Program-made: the position numbers and the translations under genes
Shown here: piece after piece, positions 1 through 8,591 of the stretch
Layout of the letters: every line of letters begins with the position of its first letter
Position numbering within the stretch: position 1 is the stretch's first letter
Assembly (NCBI GenBank): GCA_905182265.1
Contig: CAJJAO010000005.1
Span: forward strand, 18,930-82,929
Length of the DNA stretch: 64,000 bases
Source: a gamma proteobacterium HTCC2207
Lineage (GTDB): Bacteria; Pseudomonadota; Gammaproteobacteria; Pseudomonadales; Porticoccaceae
Reading direction: 5' to 3'
Notes under the pieces: model-generated
Databases searched by the model: none
What the model saw: only the letters and a program-made list of their open reading frames with translations
Told to the model about the DNA's origin: nothing

Positions 1-105
1 ATAAAGAGAGCCCTCAGCTTCCCTAATAAAGAGAGCCCTCAGCGTCCTGAATAAAGAGCCCTCAGCGTCTCTATTAAAGAGCCTCGCCTAATTAAGCAAA
101 GCCTC
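1..105. repeat. Degenerate tandem array downstream of the asparaginase-like gene
   Basis: Read on the minus strand, the last codons and stop of the upstream gene (GAGGCTTTGCTTAATTAG, 105 to 88) are followed by related units: GAGGCTCTTTAATAG, then GAGGGCTCTTTATTCAG and GAGGGCTCTCTTTATTAG. Unit length is about 15-24 bp and several units carry a TAG. The array runs off the left edge of the window. It is one of several stop-codon-anchored arrays in this sequence. I see no hairpin or gene in it. Confidence 0.6.
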
Positions 106-582
106 AAAGCGGCTCTCAGCGTGGTTTTTAACCACCTGATCTGCCGCAAAAACCTGACCACTCATAGCAATGTATACACCAGCGGGCTTGCTTTGCAGCC
201 CACCCACAGCACAGCCAAGATTAAAGACGGCATCAGTGCAAGAAAACGCTGCGGGCTGCAGCGCTCCGGTCAAAAAAATACATTTATCGTCAATATCCGC
301 CAACCATTTAGACGTTTCAACCATGCCATCTGTGCCATGGGTGATCAAAATCTTATCAGCCTTAGAGGCCTTAACGGCCTGCTGGATCTGCCTGCGATGA
401 TCGTCGGTCATATCCAAACTATCGAGCTTCAATAATGGCTGGACACTATAGTCAAAACCCACGCCCATACGTTCTAACAAATCACCCACTACAGGCTCGC
501 CAATTTGAAACTCACTCAAAGCATCAAAGTAAATTTTATCGATAGTGCCGCCCGTAGTAATGATGTGCAGTTTCATTGTCAT
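88..582 (-). CDS. Short asparaginase-type protein (N-terminal asparaginase domain only)
   Basis: The 164-residue product resembles the N-terminal half of type I/II L-asparaginases. It has the catalytic-threonine motif TTGGTIDK near residues 9-16 and the second motif HGTDGM near residue 82, which supplies Thr and Asp. Classical asparaginases are about 330 residues with a C-terminal subdomain, which is absent here. Stand-alone N-domain proteins of this size occur in marine and other proteobacteria. The start overlaps the stop of the upstream prolidase gene by 4 bp (ATGA), so the two are probably co-translated. A second ATG lies two codons downstream. Asparagine hydrolysis is inferred from the motifs; the lack of the C-domain makes activity uncertain. 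Confidence 0.8.
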   Translation of the reverse strand: MTMKLHIITTGGTIDKIYFDALSEFQIGEPVVGDLLERMGVGFDYSVQPLLKLDSLDMTDDHRRQIQQAVKASKADKILITHGTDGMVETSKWLADIDDKCIFLTGALQPAAFSCTDAVFNLGCAVGGLQSKPAGVYIAMSGQVFAADQVVKNHAESRFEALLN

Positions 583-1892
583 TGCTGCATACCCGCAAAG
601 GCATCCCGAGTTAGGTTTTCCAATGAACCATCAGCATGGACAATAATATTATCTTCGATACGTATGCCACCATAGGGCACAAACTCATCCACTCTTGACC
701 AGTTGATCGACCCTGCGTATTCACCCGCTTTCAGCTTGTCCAAATAAGCGGGAATAAAATAGAGGCCAGGTTCAACCGTATGAATCTGGTTGGCGACCAT
801 GGGGGCGCCCGAACGAAGCTTGGGATACTTAGCTGGTGGCGGCAATATATCACCCTGAGCATTGGCCAGCTGGCCGCCTTTGTCGTGCACATTGCAACCC
901 AGGTGATGGCCTAGACCATGAGGGTAAAAAGACCCGGCAATATCGTTGGCTACGGCCTCTTCGGCGGACATGTTAAGTACACCAAATTCAATCAACACTT
1001 CGGCGATCTTATGCTGCGACAGCACATGAATGTCGACGGGGCTCTTACCTATGCCACCCTCAGCACATAGCTCTAGCTGCTTAACATCCATCAACTCAAT
1101 CATGGCGGCAAAGTCGCTACCCGAATCATAGGCGTAGGTACGCGTAATATCCGAGGCATAACCATAGACCTCTACCCCAGCATCAATCAAAAAGCTACGG
1201 GGAGTTTGCGGTTGCTTAAAGAGATTATGATGGTGCAAAACAGCTGCATGTTCATTAACCCCGGCAATAATGCCATAGGGCATCTCGCTCTCGCGGCTGT
1301 CGCAACCTGCCAAGTAGGCTGCAGCAATCTGTACCTCTGATGCGCCCGCCATAAAGGCTTGCTGGGCTGCTCTATGGGCTGGGGCAGCACGTCTGTTAGC
1401 CTCGCGCACAGATTCCTGCTCGTAGGGGGTTTTGCCCCGACGCTGATAATCAATTTGATGGATAACCGCCTGAGGGTTCCAGTGCTCAGCAACGGCCTCT
1501 AGGGTATTAGTCTCATTAATAAAGGCTGCATTAGCGCCTAAACACTTTTTAACCTCATCGACAGTTTCGTATTCAATGATCTCAAAGCTCTGCTCAAAAC
1601 CTGGGGGCAGACTCTCTGGAGCGGTGTGCCAAATATCTTCGGCAGTCAGCAAAAATAATCGAGGTTTACTCGCACCAGCAATAATCTGCAAATAGCAGCC
1701 TGCTCTAGTAGCCAGAGGCGCCCATTCACGAAAATAAGGGTTGGCCTTAAATGAATAGGGCATGTCATCTTGAAACTGCATCTTGGTCTCACCGGAGCCA
1801 ATCACAAGTTCACCGAAGCCCGTGGCCTGCAAAATTTCCTGAAAACGCTGCATTTTTTCCGCGACGTGCTGCTTATAAAGCTCAACTACCAT
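579..1892 (-). CDS. pepQ: Xaa-Pro dipeptidase (peptidase family M24, PepQ-like)
   Basis: This is a cytoplasmic prolidase that would cleave Xaa-Pro dipeptides. The N-terminal creatinase-like domain is followed by a pita-bread M24 domain with the five metal ligands visible: two Asp in the LIDAGVEVYGYASDITRTY stretch, His in GLGHHLGCNVHD, Glu in VEPGLYF, and Glu in GGIRIEDN. I chose the ATG at 1892 (437 residues, close to the 443 of E. coli PepQ) because AAAGGA lies just upstream. An in-frame GTG at 1916 would add eight residues. It is followed, with a 4-bp overlap, by the asparaginase-like gene, which suggests a small amino-acid/peptide salvage operon. Confidence 0.9.
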   Translation of the reverse strand: MVVELYKQHVAEKMQRFQEILQATGFGELVIGSGETKMQFQDDMPYSFKANPYFREWAPLATRAGCYLQIIAGASKPRLFLLTAEDIWHTAPESLPPGFEQSFEIIEYETVDEVKKCLGANAAFINETNTLEAVAEHWNPQAVIHQIDYQRRGKTPYEQESVREANRRAAPAHRAAQQAFMAGASEVQIAAAYLAGCDSRESEMPYGIIAGVNEHAAVLHHHNLFKQPQTPRSFLIDAGVEVYGYASDITRTYAYDSGSDFAAMIELMDVKQLELCAEGGIGKSPVDIHVLSQHKIAEVLIEFGVLNMSAEEAVANDIAGSFYPHGLGHHLGCNVHDKGGQLANAQGDILPPPAKYPKLRSGAPMVANQIHTVEPGLYFIPAYLDKLKAGEYAGSINWSRVDEFVPYGGIRIEDNIIVHADGSLENLTRDAFAGMQQ

Positions 1893-2049
1893 TGTTTTTT
1901 CCTTTAATGAGTTCACTCAATTTATTGAGTCATCCGTTGCTGTTATCTGGTCACTTTCTTTGTTCACTCGATTTGAGCAATCGATTTTTTCTCTCGCCTT
2001 GTTCTCTCGGTATGTTTACTTTAGCAGATATTTTAACGCCCATAGGAGC

Positions 2050-3429
2050 TTACGCAATAACCTTTAGTTGCTTCCAGTTCGCGGCCTTAAATCTACGCCA
2101 GTAAAGCAAGAACATTGCAAAGCCATTGACAACAAAAAACGCCCAGCACCAAAATAATGGGCCGTTCCATAGGGTCACCAATATAGCGGTGGGTAAGACT
2201 AAAAATAGCCAACTGCAAAGAATAGAAGCCCAGGCAACAAACCGAGTATCCCCTGCCCCCTTAAGTGCACCAGCCATCATCATAGAAACTGCTTCAAATA
2301 CACAGAACAGTGCAACCAGCCCCAAAATTTCTTCAACCATGGGCACGGTAGCCGTATAAGTTGCCGCCGACATTCCATTTGAAAACGGCTTAATAAACCA
2401 TTCTGGTAGCCCAACCAACACAAGGCCAGCTGCCACAAAGAATACCGTAGCTAAATGTATAGCGGAGTAGGTCAGACGCTCCGCTGACGCGGCATTGCCA
2501 GCGCCCAATTTTTGCCCCACTAATACCGACACAGCAATACTCATACCAGCCACAGGCATCACCACGATCATAAAGACGTTCATAGCTATGCTATGAGCCG
2601 TAAGTTCGGCCACACCAATTTTCCCAATCAACAACACGAATACTGTCCAAGCCAACATCTGCATTTGAAATTGCAGACCAACAGGCAAGCCAAAACGCAA
2701 CAGTCGGCGAAACAACTCTGGGTCAAAACGCCACAGGGCTACGCTGTTATAGGCCTTTCGGTAACCGGGACTGAAGAACACATATAGCTGCACCAAAGTG
2801 CCGGCAATCAGTGAGATCACTGTGGCCCAAGCAGCTCCTGCCACCCCCATACGCGGAAGGCCCCAGTTGCCAAAAATTAAGCCGTAGTCGAGCACAATAT
2901 TCATCACAGTGATCAGCAGGTTGCTCCACATCACTACCGATGTGCGGCCAATACCCGAGAAAAATCCTGTTAGTGATCCAGAAACGATGGCAATAGGAAT
3001 CGACAGCACCAGTACCCGGGCATAGCTAATTTCCATGGCCTGCAATATTGGGTCATGACCAATCCAGTTGAAAATAGGCGCCATATAAATGGCCACAGGC
3101 ACTACCACGGGCAGCGATAGCAATACCGTATAAAAGCCCTGCCACACTATGCCGCCAAGTCGGGGATGGTCGCGGGCACCGTAATGCTGAGCTACCAATA
3201 CAGCCACATAGCTGGCGAGGCCCAGAAAAAAAGCAGTGAGAGTCATGCTCACTAAAGCAGCGGGCACAGTGGCTGCTAGGGCATTAGAGTCAAACCATGA
3301 AAGAAACATTCGGTCGATAAAACTCTGCAAACTTCCGGAACCGGTGGTGATAATTAACGGAATCGCCAATACCAAAACCTCTTTGTAACCGCCTGGACTG
3401 TGCCAGCGGCGCTTTACTGCAAGTAACAT
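2050..3429 (-). CDS. MATE family multidrug/Na+ efflux transporter
   Basis: This 459-residue, strongly hydrophobic protein has about 12 predicted membrane segments in two homologous halves, as in NorM/DinF-type MATE exporters. The N-terminal stretch with LAIPLIITTGSGSLQSFIDR fits the family's first helix and loop, and the second half starts near FRRLLRFGLPVGLQFQMQML. It would export cationic drugs or metabolites in exchange for Na+ or H+. It stands alone: 133 bp or more separate it from pepQ downstream, and 450 bp of repeat-rich sequence lie upstream. The substrate cannot be predicted. Confidence 0.88.
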   Translation of the reverse strand: MLLAVKRRWHSPGGYKEVLVLAIPLIITTGSGSLQSFIDRMFLSWFDSNALAATVPAALVSMTLTAFFLGLASYVAVLVAQHYGARDHPRLGGIVWQGFYTVLLSLPVVVPVAIYMAPIFNWIGHDPILQAMEISYARVLVLSIPIAIVSGSLTGFFSGIGRTSVVMWSNLLITVMNIVLDYGLIFGNWGLPRMGVAGAAWATVISLIAGTLVQLYVFFSPGYRKAYNSVALWRFDPELFRRLLRFGLPVGLQFQMQMLAWTVFVLLIGKIGVAELTAHSIAMNVFMIVVMPVAGMSIAVSVLVGQKLGAGNAASAERLTYSAIHLATVFFVAAGLVLVGLPEWFIKPFSNGMSAATYTATVPMVEEILGLVALFCVFEAVSMMMAGALKGAGDTRFVAWASILCSWLFLVLPTAILVTLWNGPLFWCWAFFVVNGFAMFLLYWRRFKAANWKQLKVIA

Positions 3430-3467
3430 GTTTTCCCTATAATGAATAAGTTGAGAACGGCTATACC

Positions 3468-3524
3468 CTTAAGCCCTTGAGCCCTTGAGCCATCGAACTA
3501 GGAGCCATCGAACCAAGAACCAAT
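3468..3524. repeat. Short direct repeats upstream of the MATE gene
   Basis: Two repeat types sit side by side: CCCTTGAGCC repeated immediately, then GAGCCATCGAACTAG followed by GAGCCATCGAACCAA (15-bp unit). They lie in the 450-bp gap 3430-3879, which holds no convincing gene. This is the same style of short slippage-like duplication seen elsewhere in the window. Confidence 0.6.
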
Positions 3525-3684
3525 CAGGATGATTAACGACAAACAGGTGCGCAGTTTAGCTTGGTAGACTGCTTGGCAAAGTGCATACCCTAGGTAACAG
3601 GCACTACTGACACATACTAGAATGTATTGCTGAAATATAATGTTGAAATATAAAAAAGCATTACGCTTAAAAGGCCGTCATACC

Positions 3685-3735
3685 AATAAAGGCGCTAGGC
3701 CAATAGAGGCGCTAGGCCAAAAAAAGCGCTAGGCC
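3685..3735. repeat. Three tandem 17-bp repeats
   Basis: Units are AATAAAGGCGCTAGGCC (3685-3701), AATAGAGGCGCTAGGCC (3702-3718) and AAAAAAAGCGCTAGGCC (3719-3735). All share GCGCTAGGCC, which contains TAG. The array lies between the symporter terminator and the MATE gene, in an otherwise empty gap. Confidence 0.8.
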
Positions 3736-3839
3736 AGATGATATCCTGAGAAATAATCGAAACTGACGTTAGCTCCCGACGATAATAAGACTCCAATCGA
3801 CGAAAAAACCCCACCCTCAGAGCAAGCTAAATTGAAAAG

Positions 3840-3870
3840 ACCCTATGACCTTAAAACGGCCATAGGGTTT
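3840..3870 (-). terminator. Hairpin terminator of the symporter gene
   Basis: The arms ACCCTATGACC (3840-3850) and GGCCATAGGGTT (3858-3869) form a roughly 11-bp stem with one mismatch and a 7-nt loop. On the minus strand the second arm is followed by CTTTTC. It sits just past the stop of the dicarboxylate/amino acid symporter gene, so it most likely ends that transcript. Confidence 0.65.
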
Positions 3871-3879
3871 ATAGACTTT

Positions 3880-5163
3880 TTAAACGTCGGTGATAACCCC
3901 AGCTTTAGGGTCATTGAATATGTCCTTATCAAGGAACCCCTCACTATTGGCCACCACAGTCGTGACCATGGCATCGCCAGTCACGTTGGTTGCCGTGCGA
4001 GTCATATCTAACAGGCGATCAACACCAATAATCAAACCAATGCCTTCGACAGGCAGGCCCACTTGGTTGAGTACCATCACCAGCATTACCAAGCCCACCC
4101 CGGGCACAGCTGCTGTACCTATGGAAGCCAAGGTGGCAGTAAGAACAACCGTAAGGTAATCGTCCATTCCCAAACCAATATTGTAGGCTTGGGCAATAAA
4201 GACTGTGGCGACCCCCTGCATAATGGCGGTGCCGTCCATATTAATGGTGGCACCTAAGGGTACTGTGAAAGAGGCTACGCTGTTGTTAACCCCAAGACGC
4301 TTCTCAACCGTGCGCAATGTCACCGGTAACGTGGCACCACTTGAAGAGGTGCTAAAGGCAAACATTAAGGCGGGGCGCATTTTACTTAAAAAAGTTTTTA
4401 CACTAAGGCCCGTAAAGGCTTTTAGCAGCAGCGAATAAACACCCAAACTATGCAGCAGCAGAACAAACAGAACCGTGAGGAAGTATTTACCTAGACTCAG
4501 AATCATACCAATACCTACACCGGCAAATAGCTTAGCCAGCAGGCAAAAGATGCCATAGGGAGCTAGATTCATCAGAATCATGACCATTTTCATGATGACT
4601 TCATTGACCACACCGAACCCATTATTGAGTCGCTGACCTGTATCGCCGCTTTTTGAAATGGCTAGGCCCACCAGTAAGGCAAACACAATTACCTGCAGCA
4701 CACTGCCCTGAGCCATAGACTCGATCGGGTTGCTGGGGAATATATTAATAATGGTGGTTTTTAAAGGGGGTGCTTCTTTAGCTACAAATTCTGTCGCTAG
4801 AGCAAGGTCAATACCAACACCGGGCTGAACTAAGGCGGCAATGGAAATAGCCAAACCAATGGCCATGGCGGTGGTCGCCATGTACAAGACAATAGTCTTG
4901 CTGGCTACAGCGCCCATCCGGGAATTATTACCCAGAGATGCGACACCGCAGACAAGAGATACAAACACTAGCGGTACCACCAACAGCTTTAATGAGCGGA
5001 CAAAAATCTGCCCAATGGTGTCAAACAAGCCATTAACCAGATATTGGTCAAGCCAGCCTAAAACACCTGCTGAAAGTAAATTACCACTAGAGAGAAAATT
5101 AAAAAGGGCCCCCACAAGGAGGCCCATTAGCATTGCAATAACAATTCGCTGAGTCAGACTCAT
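3880..5163 (-). CDS. Dicarboxylate/amino acid:cation symporter (DAACS family)
   Basis: This 427-residue inner-membrane protein would import C4-dicarboxylates or acidic/neutral amino acids with Na+ or H+. The family signatures are visible: the serine-rich re-entrant loop in STSSSGATLPVT near residue 272, and the ligand/cation motif NMDGTA in GATINMDGTAIMQG near residue 308. Length matches GltP/DctA/SstT-type carriers (about 420-440). It lies 67 bp downstream of a TonB-dependent receptor gene on the same strand and may share its transcript, giving outer- and inner-membrane uptake steps. Substrate is not resolved. Confidence 0.9.
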   Translation of the reverse strand: MSLTQRIVIAMLMGLLVGALFNFLSSGNLLSAGVLGWLDQYLVNGLFDTIGQIFVRSLKLLVVPLVFVSLVCGVASLGNNSRMGAVASKTIVLYMATTAMAIGLAISIAALVQPGVGIDLALATEFVAKEAPPLKTTIINIFPSNPIESMAQGSVLQVIVFALLVGLAISKSGDTGQRLNNGFGVVNEVIMKMVMILMNLAPYGIFCLLAKLFAGVGIGMILSLGKYFLTVLFVLLLHSLGVYSLLLKAFTGLSVKTFLSKMRPALMFAFSTSSSGATLPVTLRTVEKRLGVNNSVASFTVPLGATINMDGTAIMQGVATVFIAQAYNIGLGMDDYLTVVLTATLASIGTAAVPGVGLVMLVMVLNQVGLPVEGIGLIIGVDRLLDMTRTATNVTGDAMVTTVVANSEGFLDKDIFNDPKAGVITDV

Positions 5164-5230
5164 TACTTAACCCTATCAATATAAAGAGAAACTTTAATGA
5201 GCCTGCTCAGCTATTCTAATTAAACTCTAA

Positions 5231-7642
5231 TTAGAAGCTGTAGTTAGCTCGCAAGTACCAAGAACCACCTTCGTAGTTAGCCGCGGTACGACGTGGATAT
5301 TGCAGGCCCACGCTCATACGGTTGGCATTTGGTGCGCCAATTTCGTCAACATATTCGTCGAGGATATTAGAGCCACCAGCAGTGATTCGCAGATTATCGT
5401 TAACATCATAACCCAGTTCTATATCTAGGTAGACAATGCTATCGATAAGTGCAGATGGATCAGTGTCTGCACCAATTCTGCCGCGCTCGTCGTAATGTTC
5501 GCCGTAGAAGTTCAGGCGAGCCATCAGGCTCAAGTCATCGCTGATGTTAGTCAGAGTATTAAGAACAAAACGGTTTTCAGGGTAGTTGTTCTCCATATCT
5601 TCGATCAGTGAATCACTTACTGGACGAATTCCGTTAATGGTCTTCTGACCAGTCACTTCAATCGTGTTGTGGTTGTAAGCGAAGCTAGCAGTTGTATCCA
5701 TGCCAGACACTAACTCAAACGAAGAAGACAGAACTAAATCGAAGCCCTGGTGCTCAACATCCAATGCGTTGGTATAGAAAGAGACTGAACCACCAGTACC
5801 ATTTGGAATATCGCCAGTACGGTAGATACGATCATCAACAGCAACCTGGTACATATCAAAGGTCAATGTAGTGCTATCACCCAGCTCAGTAGTAAAACCA
5901 AGGCTCATGTTAAATGACTCTTCTTCTTTCAAAGGTGCGCCACCAGCAGCCAGTGCTGCTGCACTAGTTGGACGTACTAAGCCCTCTTCAACCTGCAGAC
6001 CAGTAGTACCGTCAAAGGTAGTGATAACTGTACTGACGTTAGCCTGACCTGGAGTCGGTGCATGGAAGCCCGTAGACATAGAACCACGTACAGTGAAGAC
6101 GTCATTCACTGAGTAACGAGCAGCAACTTTACCGTTTGCTGTGCTACCGAAGTCAGAGAAGTCTTCATAACGTACGGCATACTGCACTAGAAGCTCATCG
6201 CTCATGTCGTGCTCTAGATCAACATAGAGTGCAACGTTGTCTCTTGAGAACGAACCAGCGTCAGCAGGCTTAACACTGCTCATACCACTAGTGTTACCGT
6301 TAATAGCAGAGATTCCGCCAGCAACAGTAGTGAAGGTCTCTTCACGCCACTCAGCACCAAAAGCCAGATTCAAATCTGTGCTTAGGGATTTGCTGAAATC
6401 AGCATTGAAGTTAACTTCTTCCTGATCAAAACCGCCCAGGTTAAAGTCACGCTGGAAGCTACCATCAGCAGCAACACCCAAGCTAGGTGCAGTCGTGTTG
6501 TTCAACGTGTAACGCAGTTCGTTAGTACCACGACCCAAGCTGACGTCATAAGAAATACCTGAAGTCATCTCGCCGCGAATACCACCAACCAACGTAATGT
6601 CAGTCTGCGCGCCATCTAGGAAAGGCGTGTAGCCTTGACGCAATGTACCGTCAACCCAGTTAGCATCTGCGCAAAGTGCACTAATAGTGCTGTGCGCAGT
6701 TGAACAATCAGTGTCATAACCAGCGCGGTAGAAGAAACGGTAACGACCGTCTGTCTCTGCGTAGCCACCGTGTGCATATAACTCAACACCACTGTTTGGA
6801 TCTGTCATGCCAGCATTAAAGAAAAAACGGTCGCCGCTAGTTTCAGGACGGCCCCAAGACTGTACAAAAGGAGCATCGCCGAAAGGTGAGTCCGCGCCTA
6901 CGTTAGGAACGCCGGCATCGATCAGGCCTTGGCCAACTGGACGCTGGATACCACGCGACAGCGCGTCGTTATCAACGCTTTCGAAGCTAAGATTTAAAAA
7001 GCCGTCTTCGCCTAGAGCAAAGCCACCGTTAGCAGCAACTCGTGAAGACTGCTCGCCTTCAAAGAACTCGCCGTGCTGTATCTGGATTGAACCGCCTTCA
7101 GAAGCATCTTTAAGCTGCAGATTCATTACGCCAGCAATTGCATCAGAACCGTACTGAGCCGCTGCGCCATCACGCAACACTTCAATGTTCTTTAGTGCAA
7201 TACCTGGAATCATTGCCACGTCAACGCCGTGAGCACCGTTACCCGCTGCTGGAGCGAAGAACTGTACAAGAGCTGAACGGTGACGACGCTTACCGTTAAC
7301 CAAGATTAACGCCTGGTCAGGAGCCATGCCGCGCAGTGATGTAGGACGAATAAACGCACTACCATCGCCAGTCGCTGGAGTAGCTGTGTAAGAAGGTACT
7401 AGTGATTTTAATGTATCAGTGATGTCTGCCTGATTGCCAAAAGCTGATAATTCAGCTTCAGAAAATACATCGACAGGTACTGTTGAATCAGCTGCAGAGC
7501 GTGCCTTATTACTACGGCTACCCATGACTACAACTTCTTCTAAACTAGCAGACTCCCCACTCTGTGCAAATGCTGGTTGCGCTGCTGCCACAACCCCAGA
7601 AATTGCCACCGCTATTAACGAGGCTTTTTTGAAATATGTCAT
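5231..7642 (-). CDS. TonB-dependent outer membrane receptor
   Basis: The 803-residue protein begins with a clear signal peptide (cleavage after PAFA, about residue 26), then a TonB-box-like LEEVVVMGSR, a plug domain with the typical VLRDGAAAQYGSDAIAGV segment, and a 22-strand-type beta barrel ending in the aromatic C-terminus LRANYSF. It would import a large substrate across the outer membrane using TonB energy. Neighbours are a BKACE enzyme and an aminotransferase upstream and a DAACS symporter downstream, all on the same strand. A role in uptake of amino-compound or dicarboxylate nutrients is an inference from context; siderophores cannot be excluded. Confidence 0.92.
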   Translation of the reverse strand: MTYFKKASLIAVAISGVVAAAQPAFAQSGESASLEEVVVMGSRSNKARSAADSTVPVDVFSEAELSAFGNQADITDTLKSLVPSYTATPATGDGSAFIRPTSLRGMAPDQALILVNGKRRHRSALVQFFAPAAGNGAHGVDVAMIPGIALKNIEVLRDGAAAQYGSDAIAGVMNLQLKDASEGGSIQIQHGEFFEGEQSSRVAANGGFALGEDGFLNLSFESVDNDALSRGIQRPVGQGLIDAGVPNVGADSPFGDAPFVQSWGRPETSGDRFFFNAGMTDPNSGVELYAHGGYAETDGRYRFFYRAGYDTDCSTAHSTISALCADANWVDGTLRQGYTPFLDGAQTDITLVGGIRGEMTSGISYDVSLGRGTNELRYTLNNTTAPSLGVAADGSFQRDFNLGGFDQEEVNFNADFSKSLSTDLNLAFGAEWREETFTTVAGGISAINGNTSGMSSVKPADAGSFSRDNVALYVDLEHDMSDELLVQYAVRYEDFSDFGSTANGKVAARYSVNDVFTVRGSMSTGFHAPTPGQANVSTVITTFDGTTGLQVEEGLVRPTSAAALAAGGAPLKEEESFNMSLGFTTELGDSTTLTFDMYQVAVDDRIYRTGDIPNGTGGSVSFYTNALDVEHQGFDLVLSSSFELVSGMDTTASFAYNHNTIEVTGQKTINGIRPVSDSLIEDMENNYPENRFVLNTLTNISDDLSLMARLNFYGEHYDERGRIGADTDPSALIDSIVYLDIELGYDVNDNLRITAGGSNILDEYVDEIGAPNANRMSVGLQYPRRTAANYEGGSWYLRANYSF

Positions 7643-7769
7643 TGTTGTTCTCCCGGTATAGTTATTTTTAAACTACTTACTTCTCAATGCCGCTAACATC
7701 GCAGCTTATTTAGGTTATCGACGAATAAAACCTCGCCTCCCTCACCTTTTACTTTCTTGCTTGTTCCTA

Positions 7770-8591
7770 TCAAAATCCCAAAAGAGACCTTGCCTCAGAA
7801 CCCACAGCAACTCGACGGCCCATACTCGCGACCCTCTCCGTGACCTGTGTAATCAATGCGGCATTATGCATGGCAACCTCACCATTTAAAAGCTGCATAT
7901 TGTTCTCAAATCCCACTCGGGCATGGCCGCCCAAACCAGCGGCAACAAGCATACAGACTGCCTCTGTAGCGCCAAACGCGCACACAGACCAAATGACATC
8001 GCTCGTCATGGCATTCAGCATAGGTAGTACCTCAACAGCCGATGACGCCCCACCCTGAGTATAGCGGCCCAAAACATATAGCACCGAGATATTATCACCA
8101 GGAATAACGCCCCGCTGACGCAGTGATTCAAACCGAATAACGTCTTCAGCAGAGTATAAAATGTATTGTGGGCTTATATTCTCCCGCTGTAGCCAGGCAA
8201 AAAACGCTGCAGCTCTAACCTCATCTACTGGGCCAGCACAGAGCTCACGTACCGCCAGAGACACTGCCTCAGGCTTAAGCTCTTGGACCATCAGAATCTG
8301 CTGGTCTACGCTGTAAATGCCTACGGCTTCTGTCGTGACCTGAATAATCATCTCAGGCCCCACCGCATCACGCACCGCTGCCGTCGCTAATTGATAGGCC
8401 TGCACATCTAAAGAATGGCCGCCTTGGGCATCACGCACATGCAGGTGCACCATGCAGGCACCCGCATCGCGGCACTGCACTGCAGCCTCAGCCAGCTCGG
8501 CGGGCTCTATGGGTAATGCAGCATGATCTGTTTTTTGCTTGCGCGCACCATTGGGCGCGACGGCAATCATGATAGGTTTTAGGTCTGTCAT
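7770..8591 (-). CDS. BKACE-type beta-keto acid cleavage enzyme (DUF849)
   Basis: The 273-residue product belongs to the family of 3-keto-5-aminohexanoate cleavage enzyme (Kce). Members use a divalent metal and acetyl-CoA to split beta-keto acids into a CoA thioester and acetoacetate. The N-terminal strand IMIAVAPNGARKQKTDH and the metal-binding HLHVRD motif (HxH, near residues 49-51) are visible, as is the (beta/alpha)8-barrel length. It overlaps the aminotransferase gene by 4 bp. Together they suggest transamination of an omega- or beta-amino acid to a keto acid that this enzyme then cleaves. The actual beta-keto acid is unknown, since the family is very varied. Confidence 0.87.
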   Translation of the reverse strand: MTDLKPIMIAVAPNGARKQKTDHAALPIEPAELAEAAVQCRDAGACMVHLHVRDAQGGHSLDVQAYQLATAAVRDAVGPEMIIQVTTEAVGIYSVDQQILMVQELKPEAVSLAVRELCAGPVDEVRAAAFFAWLQRENISPQYILYSAEDVIRFESLRQRGVIPGDNISVLYVLGRYTQGGASSAVEVLPMLNAMTSDVIWSVCAFGATEAVCMLVAAGLGGHARVGFENNMQLLNGEVAMHNAALITQVTERVASMGRRVAVGSEARSLLGF

